A stretch of 64,000 nt of DNA. Origin: Auriscalpium vulgare (Eukaryota; Basidiomycota; Agaricomycetes; Russulales; Auriscalpiaceae). The translations under genes and the position numbers were made by a program. Shown here in pieces: positions 46,451-57,700 of this stretch (its first letter is position 1; every line of letters starts with the position of its first letter). The stretch is taken from contig JAHBBC010000008.1 in the NCBI GenBank assembly GCA_019915015.1, positions 1 through 64,000 on the forward strand, in the 5' to 3' direction. The notes under the pieces were generated by a model, which was not told the origin of the DNA, searched no databases, and saw only the letters and a list, made by a program, of their open reading frames with translations.

Positions 46451-46829
46451 GCCTCCCGAGGTTTCAGTATGTATTGTACGCGTTGTTACAATGTACGCTC
46501 GAGTGCTGCGGCAGCCTTGCAAAAGCCGCGTCTGCTGACAAATCATGACACTTGTGTAGCAGGCAGCAGCGAATTCGTACAGGTCGGGGCACCTACGGCT
46601 AAGCTCTGGCAATTTGGCTATGGATACATACACTGCTAAATCTTCATCTGATGCATTGAAACCATTCCAAATCCTCGTGTGTACGCGAAAATCGAGCTGC
46701 TACTGCGTGGGAACTAAACATCACGTGACTATTTCCCTGGTACGGTACCGGTTTGATACCTCCCCGGCTAGGAGCGCCACCGGTACCTTACCGGGGGGAT
46801 ACTGGCCAGAGGTTTTTCCCGCAACACTA

Positions 46830-46837
46830 GGGCTTTC
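46830..46837 (+). repeat. Right target-site duplication of the hAT element
   Basis: GGGCTTTC directly after the right TIR, identical to the octamer at 41,503-41,510. Confidence 0.9.
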
Positions 46838-47303
46838 TGCCCTTGCCATATGTCACGTGACCCCGGGCACCGGCGCGGGCCCTGGTGACCGGCGGGGGTC
46901 ACCTCACGACTTGGCATTTTTACTGCGCAGCGAGTCGAGTAATTACTACGAGAGACCCTGGTGTCTGATTATTTACTACGAGACCTAGCAGAGTATTTGC
47001 AGACTACTTGAGTATTTACTACATCCGAACCTTTTTTTTTCACAAGTCGAGAGTCAAGATTCACTCAAGTCACCGACTCGCGTCATCTGCCTTGTTGACT
47101 TCATGCACAATGTTGAATATGCAGAATGTATGTAGTACATGTTGAATGAACTACTTTGAGCGCGAAAACTAACACTACTATGCACTACCGGGACACGACT
47201 TGCGCAACACTACTTCTCCGACGACATGGCAACCGGGACACGCCTCACGCAACACTACTTCCTCCTCTTCGAGCTGTCGGAAACATATCAGCATGGGCCA
47301 ATT
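46838..47303. other. KDZ1 non-coding region between the hAT insertion and gene B1
   Basis: Contains several GAGTATTTACTAC / GATTATTTACTACGAG words like those in the KDZ2 terminus, then GTTGAAT-rich sequence. No gene. Confidence 0.55.
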
Positions 47304-50300
47304 TCAAGACATTGCTCGTACTCGCCTTCTGCCCTGAGAATTCCCTGCTGGCTCGCGCGAGGCCTGTCGCTTAGAACCGACGTCGGCGCTGCTGCGGAGA
47401 TGCCCGACCATCTGGTCAAGCACCCACTGGACATCCTCGATGGCGGACTCGCACTCGCGCTGCGCTGCCAGGTCACCGTCTGCTTGTTGATACCACCACG
47501 TCAGACTGATGAGCAGCAGCTCGAAGCCGTTGCGTCCACCCTTGGCCGTTTCCACCCAGGCTTCAGATGCCGTACCTCCGCAGCGATCCAGCGGCCAGGC
47601 ATCCCCGCGCCAATCGGGCTGAAGACCAACCCACCAGTCCCTCCACTGTTGACCAAAGACACGCAGGCTGAGGATGTCCGGCGGCTTCGCAAACTCACGT
47701 TTGCGGGAGGTCCAAAACGGCACTTCCTTTGGCCGTGAGGCGTTCGCAAGCGTGAACTTCTTGCCCTGTGATCACGCAACGTCAGCCTCTGTGAGGATAG
47801 CACAAGACATGACTACTTACCTTCCCATTCTCGTAGCCCAAAAGCTCCTCAAAGACACGCCAGGTCGGGAGGAGCGCTGCCCAGTCTTCGTTGATCACAA
47901 CCCCAGAGAGGTACTTGTAGTCGTGGACGAACCAGTCCGGGCAGTTGGAGGGGAGCGAGTCTATCTGGGGTGCCATGGCAACTGATGTCGCCGACATAGC
48001 CGTAGGCACGGCCGGGCCCAGGCCGAGTGCCGCCGGAGGTCCTTCAGGGGAGGCAGAGACGGCCAAATGGGACAGATGAGCAGGGGTGACTGGCGTTGAG
48101 GGTACGAGCGAGACGCGCGGCGCTGCTGCGACAGGTGCAGACAGCACGGGGACCTCGGCGATGGGCGCGACGGGCGCGATGGGCGCGACGGGCGCGATGG
48201 GCGCGACGGGCGCGATGGGCGCGACGGGCGCGATGGGCGCGACGGGCGCGATGGGCGCGACGGGCGGCGCTGCTGCTACGGCTGACGTCACAGGGACCTC
48301 CTTGGTGATGGGCAAGACGGGCGGGGCTGCCGCGACGGGGACAGACGGCACAAGGACCGTGGCGATGGGCTGGGATGGTGTCGATGGGGCAAAGGCTTCG
48401 ACGGTGATCGGCGCGGTGAACGTGGCGATGGGCTCGGGCCGTGTTGACGAAAGGAAGGCTTCAACGGTGAAGGGCACGTTGGACGGGGTAGGCACTGTGG
48501 TGATAGATGCAGTGGGAGAGCCGGGCAGTGCAGCGATGGGTGCGGTGGGTGTAGATGGGGTGGAAACTTCGGGTACCGCTGCAGGCAGGGACTTGGGAGA
48601 GCTCGCAACGGCGACAGCCACGGCATGCGCGTTGGTGGTGGTCTCCGATGCCCCAGAGGTGCTTGACACTGAGTGAAAGGGATGTCAGCTTGGGTGAATT
48701 CCGTGAACGTGTTGACAACACACCTCGCGCCAACGACTGAGCATCCTTGATGGCAATTGCCGAAGCGACAGACGCGCAGTCCTGCATCTTGCTGGCTGTG
48801 TTCGCCAACGCATGCTCCAGCGGTAAGACGGACGGCTCGGCGGCGGACGAGGAGGCAGCCAACGCCGACGGAAGTGAAGAGGACAGAGACGCGTGACGCA
48901 CGTCGTCACTGCTTGCTTCAGTTGCGCCCGCACAGTTGACGCCACCGCGGTCTTCCTGTGTCGAGCCTTCACCGTCCTCGGCCTCCTCGTCTTGGTCCTC
49001 TTCCTCGTCTTCTTCCTCCTCCTCATCCACTCCCTCCTCCTCATCCATTTCCTCCATCTGTATGTCGCCCTGCGCGATGCTTGTGTCGCTGCACAGCAGA
49101 TGAGTTCCTTGTCTCCTCTCATATAGTACACAAGACTCACTTGTCAACAGCCTCCGCAAGTCGCGATGAACGCCTCGTCCGTGGACCTGCAGGCTTCTTG
49201 GGGCCACGCTTGCGCCGGTTCTTCTTCGCCTCAATAGCAGCCTTCTCCTGCTCCGTGAAGAAGGGCACGATGCCCAGCTCCTTTCTCAATTCCGCAAGTT
49301 CCTTGATACGCTCCAGCCTTGCAAGCTCGTACGGAGTGCGGTATGGAGAAGACGGAGGAGCCCGGGCCGCACGCGCAGGTTTAGCAGCTGAAGCGGCTGA
49401 TGCGCCCGTGGAGATGGGTCGAGGTGTTGTAGCAGTTGAACCAGGTGAGTCCACTTCATCGGCCGTGGACGGATCCGCACTGACGGATGCGTTCTGCGTC
49501 TGCGTTTCGACCGGCGCTGTGCCAGCGGGAGCGTCCTGTGGATCTGCAACATGGCCCTCGGGAGACAGCGCAACTTGCGCACGGACCTTGGGGGCTATTC
49601 AAGGTAAGAAACTGCGTGACCGTGATACTGCGATACAGTCACTCACGGAACACGCGTTTCAGATATTCACGGAACGGCTGCTCGACGTCTTCCTTGAACG
49701 TCGGGTGGGCCGTGCCGAAGGACTGCCCATCCTCTAACGCGTAATGGACGCTAGGTAGGCATCAGTACGTGCAAAGTCAATGGAACATGATCACGACTCA
49801 CGCATATGATCGCAGCGTCCCGCCTGCTTCAGGCATTGGCCCGCCGAAGATGATAGTCGCGGCCCAGCCGGTCTTCTTGTAGATTGAATCAACAATCTTC
49901 GTGGCTGTAGCAGGAAGACGTTCGATCGCGCTGTAACAATGCGGGGACCTAAGCACGGTGTCAAGCTGGTAACTAAAGCATACTCACTTTTGATAGCGGC
50001 GCGCCTTTGCAGTACGCGCATCAACCTCGCCATCGTCATCGTCGGCGTCGTATTTTCCACTATTGCGCTCCTTCTCGACACGCGCCTTAATTGCGTCCGT
50101 CTCGCCCTTCAGCATCTCGCGGGCCTTGTCATTTTGAAACACGAGTTTCGTCTTCGCGGTCGCGCCGGGTGGCAGTGCTTTCATGTAGGCCTCGTACGCT
50201 GCCGCCATCGGCGCCTGAAGCTCCCGCTTGAAGATTTTCTGGTATACCTGGTAGTCGGGAAGCCTGCGCGGAGCCTTGAAGTCCAGGACGTCGTCACGTT

Positions 50301-50582
50301 GGCTGGTCTTGCTGGCGCCCGTGTCGGTGCCACGTGTGTGATTGTTGAACCACTCGCGCAGGCGCTGACAATGCTCGTGAGCGTCCCAATAAATATGCGA
50401 GTCGATATATAACTCACCTTTCTCGTCTTCGCCGCCCCTTCGTCGTCGGTGTCGGGCCAAATAGCGAGCCATCTTCCGAACAATGCGGGCCAGTACTCGG
50501 CAAGTCGGCGGGCTCCACGTGCATTTTGAAAAGCGGGGACCTCAGCTTGGAGGAATTTGTGCTGAGCTTCGGTTGTCCACAT
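47304..50582 (-). CDS. KDZ1 cassette gene B1: large hypothetical protein
   Basis: Minus strand from ATG at 50582. Exons: 50582-50418, 50364 to about 49,986, then about 49,934-49,800, 49,754-49,652, 49,594-49,140, about 49,075-48,726, 48,670-47,822 and about 47,766-47,304. Recognisable blocks: WTTEAQHKFLQAEVPAFQNA; LPDYQVYQKIFKRELQ and KLVFQNDKAREMLKGE; AIERLPATATKIVDSIYKKT..IIFGGPMP; a Lys/Arg-rich stretch (KKNRRKRGPKKPAGPRTRR); an acidic stretch; Pro/Ala repeats; and a C-terminal module (QWRDWWVGLQPDWRGDAWPL, KGGRNGFELLLISLTWW). I know these blocks as a family of transposon-linked hypothetical proteins in Agaricomycetes; no function is known. The basic and acidic tracts suggest nuclear, nucleic-acid-linked work. 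Divergent from gene C1. Confidence 0.72.
48161..48265 (-). repeat. 18-bp in-frame tandem repeat in gene B1
   Basis: Nearly six copies of an 18-base unit (GCGCGACGGGCGCGATGG) that encode alternating APIAPV hexapeptides on the minus strand. The repeat is absent from gene B2, so it expanded after the copies separated. Confidence 0.9.
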
Positions 50583-50832
50583 TGCGGGGGTGCTGTGGTG
50601 ACGTGTGACGAGGTAAGAGGGATTTTACTAACGGTGAGTATTTACTATTTCAGTTTTATTTGATGATATTTGCTCTCATTGTTTCTACTACCGGTGCAGG
50701 GCAAAGTAAACCGTCCCTTAAACCTACCAGATAAGGCATTGACCGCGCGGACCATATAAGACCGGTTCCTTCCCCTCCCTCATTTCCCTCCATCGCAGTG
50801 GTGATACGTGTATTGAACGCATCTCCACCGCG
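50583..50832. promoter_or_regulatory. Bidirectional promoter between genes B1 and C1
   Basis: 250 bases between divergent start codons. The motif GGTGAGTATTTAC occurs here and at the same place in KDZ2 (about 58,275), along with conserved TTTATTTGATGATATTTG-like sequence. Confidence 0.5.
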
Positions 50833-51918
50833 ATGAATCCCCATCCCGCTATTCCTTTTGCTCTGTTTCCTGGTACGTGTGGCTGCTCTGCCCAATGTTA
50901 TCGGACAATCGACGGCGTTATCTGACCGTGATCGACAGCAATGGCCCCGCTGCCCCCGCTACCGCCCCCGACCGTCGTCCTTCCGAGTCACACTGCGGGT
51001 CCCGTCCGTGGCGTTCGAACGTACTACGCCGTCGAAGGCACTCCGTTCGACGGTGTCCACACAGACTGGTAAGCCTTATCGTCTTTCCTCCAGATTTTGA
51101 AGCACGGCTGATGTTCAGAAGGGTTACCATTGGCCCGCTCCTACGCACAATCCGCGGTGCAACGTGGGCGGGGTACCCAACGTATGAGGCCGCTCATGCC
51201 TCGCTCGTCAATTCTGCAATTGCGCAGCAACTCGTCGCCACTGCCATGCAGCAATTCGTCGCTGCTGCCCCCGCGGCTCCTGCCCCTGCGTCTGCTGACC
51301 CGGATCCGGCCGCTGTCCCCACCGCCGCCCCCACTCCCCATCCGGAACCCGATCATCACGGCAACGATGGCATGTTCGACACGCAGGCGCTGTCGTTTGC
51401 CCTTGCTGAGCCTGGGCCCGGTGCCAACACCAGTCCGCCGCCATCTCCTACTCTTTCGAGTGTCACGTCCTCGTCTTCAGGCCCAACTGCCCTTTCGTCG
51501 GAAGGCAGTTTCTTCGATCTCGGGGACGGTACGTGATTGCATCTTGATCTTATCACTTATCACTCATATTTATCTCAGACCCCATCACTGCTGCCCGCGG
51601 CTCTCGCCCTCGTGGCGGATGGCCGTTCATCGCAGTCGCACGAGGCACTCGCACCGGTGTCTTCCCAGCGTCGTACGTCTTTCACTTCTGGTCTTTCCAT
51701 GTACTACTCATACAGTTATTCGCTCCAGAGCGCGGGCACACGAGAATTACGCGTCCGGTGTACCTGGATCCGTCTCTCGAGGCTTCCGCTCGCGCGCCGA
51801 GGGCACGACGTGGCTTTACTGGTACAATGAACGCTACCCTATCGTAACGTTCGCGCTTCTGGATAACGTGTTCGACGGCGCTGGTGAGGGCAATGCGGGG
51901 ACGGAGGCGGAGAATTGA
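50833..51918 (+). CDS. KDZ1 cassette gene C1: protein with RNase H1 N-terminal-like (hybrid-binding) domain
   Basis: Five exons: 50833-50872, 50939-51068, 51122-51528, 51579-51672, 51729-51918; about 286 residues. The C-terminal ~75 residues (WPFIAVARGTRTGVFPAS, then SGVPGSVSRGFRSRAEG) follow the RNase H1 N-terminal / caulimovirus VI pattern, an RNA-DNA-hybrid-binding fold. A second, weaker copy sits near the N-terminus (RTYYAVEGTPFDGVHTDW, then ATWAGYPTYEAA). A Ser/Pro/Ala-rich linker joins them. No RNase H catalytic domain is present. The exon layout is identical to C2 (40, 130, long, 94, long). Confidence 0.72.
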
Positions 51919-52485
51919 TGGATGTGGTCGTAGTCTGTAGTTGACACTTGTGGTTCGCTCGACGCAAAATGCGTCTAATGGCATCAATCTGGTGCCAATC
52001 CTTTCGTGAATGCGTGGTTCCTTGCATGATATGAGGTCAACAGGCTTGTTAAGAATGTCCTCGCTGTGTGATTGACTTGCAGAAAGATGGGGACAGGCAG
52101 ATGCAGGCTACTGTACACACCTCAAACACCTCGCTCAGTGTCTTTTGTCTTTATCATGCCCGTCAGAATTTGAGAGAAAGCGCCAATTCCATGCGCAGGA
52201 ATGCCCCCTTGCGCCTGTCAACTTATATGAGCAAGTGTTTTACAAGATGCGGAACAATAAAATTCGTTTGGGGGACGGCGGGCTTTCAGAGCGGTTCTTG
52301 ATTCCTCGACGCGGCATTTCCTTTGCGGCTCTAAGGCTTCCTCTAACCTCTGCACACACCCGCTCAACCACCATCGAGTTTGTTCCTTCTGCATCATCCA
52401 GCATGAAGTGGATCTACTGAGCCTATCATAACAGATCTCTGGCAGTAGCGCGTCCCGTCGTTTGGGCTGCTCGCTCTCTGGGACG
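51919..52485. other. Spacer between genes C1 and D1
   Basis: About 570 bases; the same-sized gap in KDZ2 has short similar words (for example ..AGCGCCAATTCC../..GAAAGCGACATC..) but no coding frame. Confidence 0.45.
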
Positions 52486-53221
52486 ATGGCAGGCACGGCT
52501 TCCGACTATCTAAAGTGCGTTGTTCTTACTAACTATGCGTGTAGAGCTAACGCGCTCTATACGAAAGGCATAGAGAAAAACGTCTGCGCTACCAAAAAGC
52601 GTACAACGAGATCAAGCGAGTCGGCAGGCGCAAAGTGAGCAAGTCGGAGCGCGAGCGCGAGGAGGACAAACGACGGGCCATGCTCAGCGGCCAGCAACGG
52701 TACGTTCTTTTCCATGTATCCGGAACATCTAACACATCCATTCTTTTTACGCAGGGCCTACACGAATGAGATTGCGTGCAAGTCGGCGGGTGCGGACCCA
52801 AAGCGAACTGCATCAATGCACGCTCGTGAACACGAGGTGCTCGAACGCTGGAGCCTCCTTCGACTCTCACTCATGGAGCAATACCCCATCGACTGGCCCT
52901 CCCGATATGCGCACCGCGTGCGCACCGCCATCCAGCGTATTGTCCGCACAGCTGACGACGTCCTAGCTGCTTCGAAGTCATCTCACCCTCCGGTCACTCT
53001 CGACATTCGTATCCATCGCTACAGACGTCTGATCGCTGGCCTGCACCAGGAGGTTGAATTCAGTACACAGGGTAACAACGTCCACGACTGGGCGTTGGAG
53101 GACCGCGCACACATATTCACTGGCCGACGGTGAGGTCCGTTTTCATTTGTTCTTTAGCTGAGTCTCACTCAATCATCACAGAGTTCACAGTCTCGTATTC
53201 AGACGCTTATATGGCTTTTGA
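52486..53221 (+). CDS. KDZ1 cassette gene D1: hypothetical protein
   Basis: Exons start at ATG 52486 (MAGTASDYLK), resume near 52,567 (HREKRLRYQKAYNEIK), then at about 52,756 (YTNEIACKSAG..), and a last mini-exon ends RVHSLVFRRLYGF with stop at 53,219-53,221. Highly basic N-terminus (KRVGRRKVSKSEREREEDKR), then a helical core (HAREHEVLERWSLLRLSLM, ALEDRAHIFTGRR). No family recognised. The mini-exon is supported because D2 has the same C-terminus behind a differently sized intron. Basic helical N-terminus suggests DNA or RNA binding; that is inference. Confidence 0.62.
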
Positions 53222-53383
53222 ATCCCGGTATACTTAGTGACCACGCTTGTATTTGCGCTGTCGTATATTAGAGATATAACTTGGCACTGTTCTGCTGCCG
53301 ATTACCTAATCCAGTTGGGCGACGCGCACCGGTCGCGCACCGAGCGGCCACTGTCGACCTCTGCCCACCACTGCACCTCAGTC

Positions 53384-53603
53384 ATGCCAGGCAAGCGCAA
53401 AGCAAAAGGCGCTGTGGTTTGCAAGATGGATGACAACGACGATCCCGGCCCTACTCAGTTCTCTCAGCACGTCAACCTCTCTGTTGTCACCCGCAAGCGG
53501 CGTAGGCGCGTGCGCCAATCGACATCTCACTACGAAGAGACGCAGGAGCCTGCCACCCCTGCACCCGAAGAAACCGCCAATCTTGAGGACTATACTCCAG
53601 AAG
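53384..53603 (+). pseudogene. KDZ1 transposase gene, 5' fragment cut by KDZ2
   Basis: Starts MPGKRKAKGAVV.. and aligns with the first ~70 residues of the KDZ2 transposase (..SQHVNLSVV../..RQSTSHYEETQEP..). The match stops at ..CTCCAGAAG, after which KDZ2 begins. The rest should lie downstream of KDZ2, outside the window. Confidence 0.8.
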
Positions 53604-54745
53604 GAGCCGTGGTGGTAACTTAAGTAACTAAAACCCTGCTGTAGCAGCGCAGTTGTAGTGGGTTATGCAGCTGGAAGTTAGTAACTACTACTATTACTAC
53701 GCCGCATGCTATTTCTACTTCAGACCTACTAGGCCTTACCGCTGCGCGTAGTATTTACTAATCACGTCCTAGTAGCGATTATAAGCGTAGTATTTACTAT
53801 CAGATGTAGTGTATCTACTATACATGCCCCTACTAGCCTATATGTATCTGCCCTACTAGCTGCTTGCTTTGTAATCAATACAGATCCTTCTGATGCTATC
53901 TGCACGCGATAGGCTGCTTTCCTGCTTTCCTGCTATTTCCCCTGTAGCCATGCCCTGTGAGCAACCCAGTGGAACTGTTGAATCTACCCACTAGCTGTAT
54001 GCTTTGTAATCAAATCAAATATTCCAATATTGTATATATTCCCTGGGTAGGTAATTTTCTCGCTGTTTTTCCATTGTTTTTCCATTGTTTTCCCGCTCCT
54101 TTTCTCGTAGCTGCGGCTCGAGGGCCCATCGTGTGGCAAAAGAACACCCCGTGACACCGGGAACAAGCGAACACCACGTGACTACAGGGAGGCATATCAC
54201 ATTTGCAGCGGGAGCTAAGTAAATACTACGCGACTTTGGTGGTGGAGAAGAGCCGAGTATTTACTTCCACAGGACTTAGCAAATTTGCCATACTATCAGC
54301 GCTGGAGTATTTACTTCGGGTAGAAATCTGTCGCAGCGGGAGCTAAGTAAATACTACGTGACTTGGTGGTGGAGCATCTGGCAAAGAGCTGAGTATTTAC
54401 TTCCACGGACTTAGCAGATTTGCCATGCAATCAGTGCTGGAGTATTTACTTCGGGTAGAACTTCGACATTTTATACCTAAGTCAGGATGCTCATCTGCAC
54501 CTTGTCATGCCTACACACACGAGTTTCCATTCTCATAGCAATTGTTTAGCATGTTGAATACTACTACGATTGAAGACATGTTGAATGTGTACTCGAGATT
54601 ATTCGCGAACGTGCTACAGTCCTTCCTCACAACGACATCACGACAAGGCGCCAAACACGACGGCACAACGATGGCGACGGCACAACCCTACTTCCTTCTG
54701 TGACCGACGCGTTAGCAAATCTAACACATGTAGAACTTGGTACAC
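53604..54745. other. Left terminal non-coding region of KDZ2
   Basis: About 1.1 kb, AT-rich, no gene. Dense in GTATTTACT/AGTAAATAC words on both strands, including the 128-136 base tandem pair. Confidence 0.6.
54205..54468. repeat. Two tandem copies of a ~130-base unit in the KDZ2 terminus
   Basis: Copy 1 at 54,205-54,332 and copy 2 at 54,333-54,468 both start GCAGCGGGAGCTAAGTAAAT. Each contains one AGTAAATACTACG and two GAGTATTTACTTC words. They are good candidates for transposase-binding sites or a promoter element. Confidence 0.85.
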
Positions 54746-57700
54746 TTACCTCTTGCTCACGCGCGTCCCCGCAGGCTCTCGAGATGCGCCTCGCTTAGCG
54801 CCAGCAGCTGCGTTGCTATGCAGATACTCGACAATCTGGTCGAGCACCCAACGCACGTCTTCGATGACGGAGTCCCACTCGCGCCGGGCAGCCCTGTCGT
54901 CGGATGCGAGCTGATACCACCATGTCAAAGAGACAAGCAATTACGATTCCTACGAATCGTTGCTTATGTCATCCATATACAGCGTTTTTTCGACCCCATG
55001 CAACGATCATCTGTGTCGCCTTTTTTGGAAATTTGCTCCCACGCTATGTCAACTCACGACTTTACCCCTCCTCATTTGCTCCACACAATATACACAAATG
55101 ATTGCCTAAATACACTGATTACTAGGCCATGCAACATATACAGAAGTTGCAGAACAGTGATGTTGCGACAACTGAGATGCACCAGACAACACAGGCAGAA
55201 ATACGATGATGTCACTCCGGGGTTTTAAATTACAATTAGAGCCCGAAATGATGTCATCACTCTTGATTTCACAACAACCACCTCAGGTGCAGCTGCACAC
55301 CCAACTTATGTAAATTTTAATGCCCTCCAGTGAACAGTATTGCCCACCATGACTTAAATTTGGTACCAGGGCCACTCCCAGTCGTGTTTTGGTGTCTAGT
55401 ACATAGTGTCTCAAGACTATTATTTATGTATATATTTGATTATGTAACCAGAAACCCCCTCAGAGCGGAATCGTACTGCCGCGCTACGCGTCGGCCCACT
55501 CCCAGCAAGTATCTCAAACCCATTGCGACCGCCCTTGGCTGTCTCCTCCCATGCTTCGGATGCTGTACCGCCGCTGCGGCGCAAAGGCCAGGAACTGCCG
55601 CGCCATTCGGGCTGAAGGGCGATCCACCAGGACCTCCATTCGTTGCCGAAGTCGCGAACGTCCTTGATGATCGAGGGCATCTTCTTGAGGTCGCGTTTGC
55701 GAGCGACCCAATGTTTCACTGCGGGTGGTCGATCGGTCGTCGCGAGTTGGAAAGTCTTGCCCTGCAGACGAACTGTCAGTAAGTGCATGCCAAGGGGAAA
55801 ACAGACGAACTCACTGTCCCGTTTTTGTAGCCCATGTGCTCCTCAAAGACGCTCCAAGTCTTCACAAGCGCCACCCAGTCTTCATTGTCGTCCTCGGACA
55901 CAACTCCAATGAGATGCTCGAAGTCAGTTGCGAACCAGTCCGGCCATTCAGGAGACATCGCCGTTTTGTGAGTGGACACTACCGCGATGGATGACGGAGT
56001 AATCGTGGTGGAGGGGGTAGCGCCTGCTGGCGTTTCGGTGGGGGCGGTGGACTCGGCGGTCGTTGCAACAGGTTCGACGGCGGTTGCAGCTGGTGACTGG
56101 ACGGCCGGCCCAGCGGACGTGGCGAGTATGAGAGGGGGAGGACACTGCACAGCTGGAGTGGAATGAACTGCGGCGAGTGATGGGTTTGCGGGAGCGGGAA
56201 CTGTCGCGTTCGCGCGGGTCGTCACGTTGGAGGCGCCATCGATACCATCGCCTGTAGCTGCAGAAGCGTTTGAGACTGTGTGAGAGTTTCAATTTCGACA
56301 TTGCCTAGCACAAGTAGGTGAGACTTACCTGGTGAGAGCTTCGTGGGTACGTCCAGCGGCACAGTCGATGCCGTGATAGTAGAGGGTGGGGAGTTGATGG
56401 GAATGTTCGCCTGGCCGTTGGCGCTGGATGTGCTGATACGCAGCGGCAGAATTGGGGGCACGGTCGTGGTGGACGATGAGGAGGCGTCAATTGGGGGCAC
56501 AGTTGTGGTGGACGATGAGGAGGCGTCGACGGCAGGCGCCAGTGAAGGAGTATGTGACGCGTTGCCCGCGTGGTCGCTGCTTGCTTCAGTTGTGCCCGTC
56601 TCGACTTCCTCCCGTGTCGGGTCACCATCTTCATCAGCCACTTCTTCGTCGACCTCGCCCATTGACTCGTTTTCATCCTCTTCCATCTGTTCAACGCCTT
56701 CCGGCTCTGCTCTGCTCAGAAGATGAGTATCTACTCGCAACAAACCAGAAGAGACTGCTTACTGTTCGACAGCGCCTGAAAGTCTTGCAGAATGCCTTGT
56801 TCGCGGGCCCGGAGGCTTTATCGACCCACGTCGGCGCCGTTTCTTCTTTGCCGCGATGGCAGCCTTCTCCTTGTTCGACTTTTGAATCTCCTTAGGCTCC
56901 TGGTTGCGCGCCAATCGTCTCCGCTCGGCCTCAGTGCCGCCCGGAGGAGACGGAGGAGTCTTGGGCGCGCTACTTGCATGCGCAGGTTGGGCGGCGGCCG
57001 TGTTTGCAGGTGCCGAGTCATCAGGTGTGTCGTCCTCGTTCGAGTCTGCGACGGCCGGTTCTGAACTGACACGTGCGGCTTCACCAGCGATTGCGAGTGA
57101 CGACAAGTCCGCTGTAGGCTCTGCCTGGGAGGCCAAAGCAGGAGTCGTAACGCGGGGCGTCAAGGAACGTTCTGCGCGGACGGCATGCGCTGGCAACGGG
57201 AACGCGGTGAGTACATACGTAGGGCAGCAGCTTCACACAACAACGTACGGTACACGCGCGCCAGAAACTTGCGGAACGGCCTTTCAACATCGTCCTTGAA
57301 CGTCTTGTGCATAGTTTCGAACGACTGTCTGTCGGGTAAGGTGCGATGAATGCTAGCAAAGATAAGTCAGCGTTATGACTGCAACACTCTAGTCAACTTA
57401 CGAATATGACACAATCTTGCCGTCCTCATTTGGCGTTGGCCCTCCGAATAAGATTGTTGTCATCCAGCCGGTCTTCTTCTCAATGCTGCCAACAAGTTGC
57501 ATGGCCGTAGCAGGTAAGAGGTCAATCGCACTACGCACACGATAGTCTTAATCAGTAACATGTTCAGCTGTGAAAAAAAGCCGCTCACGCTTGATATTGA
57601 CGCGCCTTTGCAAGACGCTTCGCCTCCTCTTCGTCTACATCCTCGCCCTCGCCCTCGACCTCGGATTCTACCTCGTCGTAGTCCCCGCTGTTGCGCGCCT

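Larger units (their letters stand above)
41511..46829 (+). mobile_element. Complete hAT-superfamily DNA transposon carrying a Ulp1-like protease gene
   Basis: Terminal inverted repeats TAGCGTTGCGGGAAAAACCT (left) and the complement of TAGTGTTGCGGGAAAAACCT (right). They are flanked by a perfect 8-bp duplication GGGCTTTC, the size that defines hAT elements. The TIR start (TAGNGTTGCG) also fits hAT. Both subterminal regions are rich in GGTACCGGTA-type palindromes, possible transposase-binding sites. Two genes run left to right inside: a Ulp1-like cysteine protease and the hAT transposase. Both frames are open, so the element may be recent and potentially active. Confidence 0.92.
40961..53603 (+). 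mobile_element. KDZ-type DNA transposon KDZ1 (interrupted, right end outside the window)
   Basis: The left end is fixed by comparison with KDZ2. Both begin GAGCCGTGGTGGTAACTT, continue GTAACTAAAA, and the bases before differ completely. Contents: non-coding terminus (invaded by the hAT element), gene B1 (-), bidirectional promoter, genes C1 and D1 (+), and the first 220 bases of the transposase gene. KDZ2 then cuts the transposase, so the remainder of KDZ1 should resume beyond KDZ2, outside the window. Without the hAT insertion its length to the break is about 7.3 kb, against 7.6 kb for the matching part of KDZ2. Confidence 0.7.

Noticed and set aside
48161..48265. CRISPR-like array of short repeats
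   Set aside because: Repeats are contiguous with no spacers, in frame inside a coding exon, in a eukaryote.
48086..48676. Plus-strand frame rich in GATGAMGATGAM repeats
   Set aside because: Reverse of the 18-base repeat in gene B1; B1 on the minus strand has homology to B2 and splice sites, this frame has neither.
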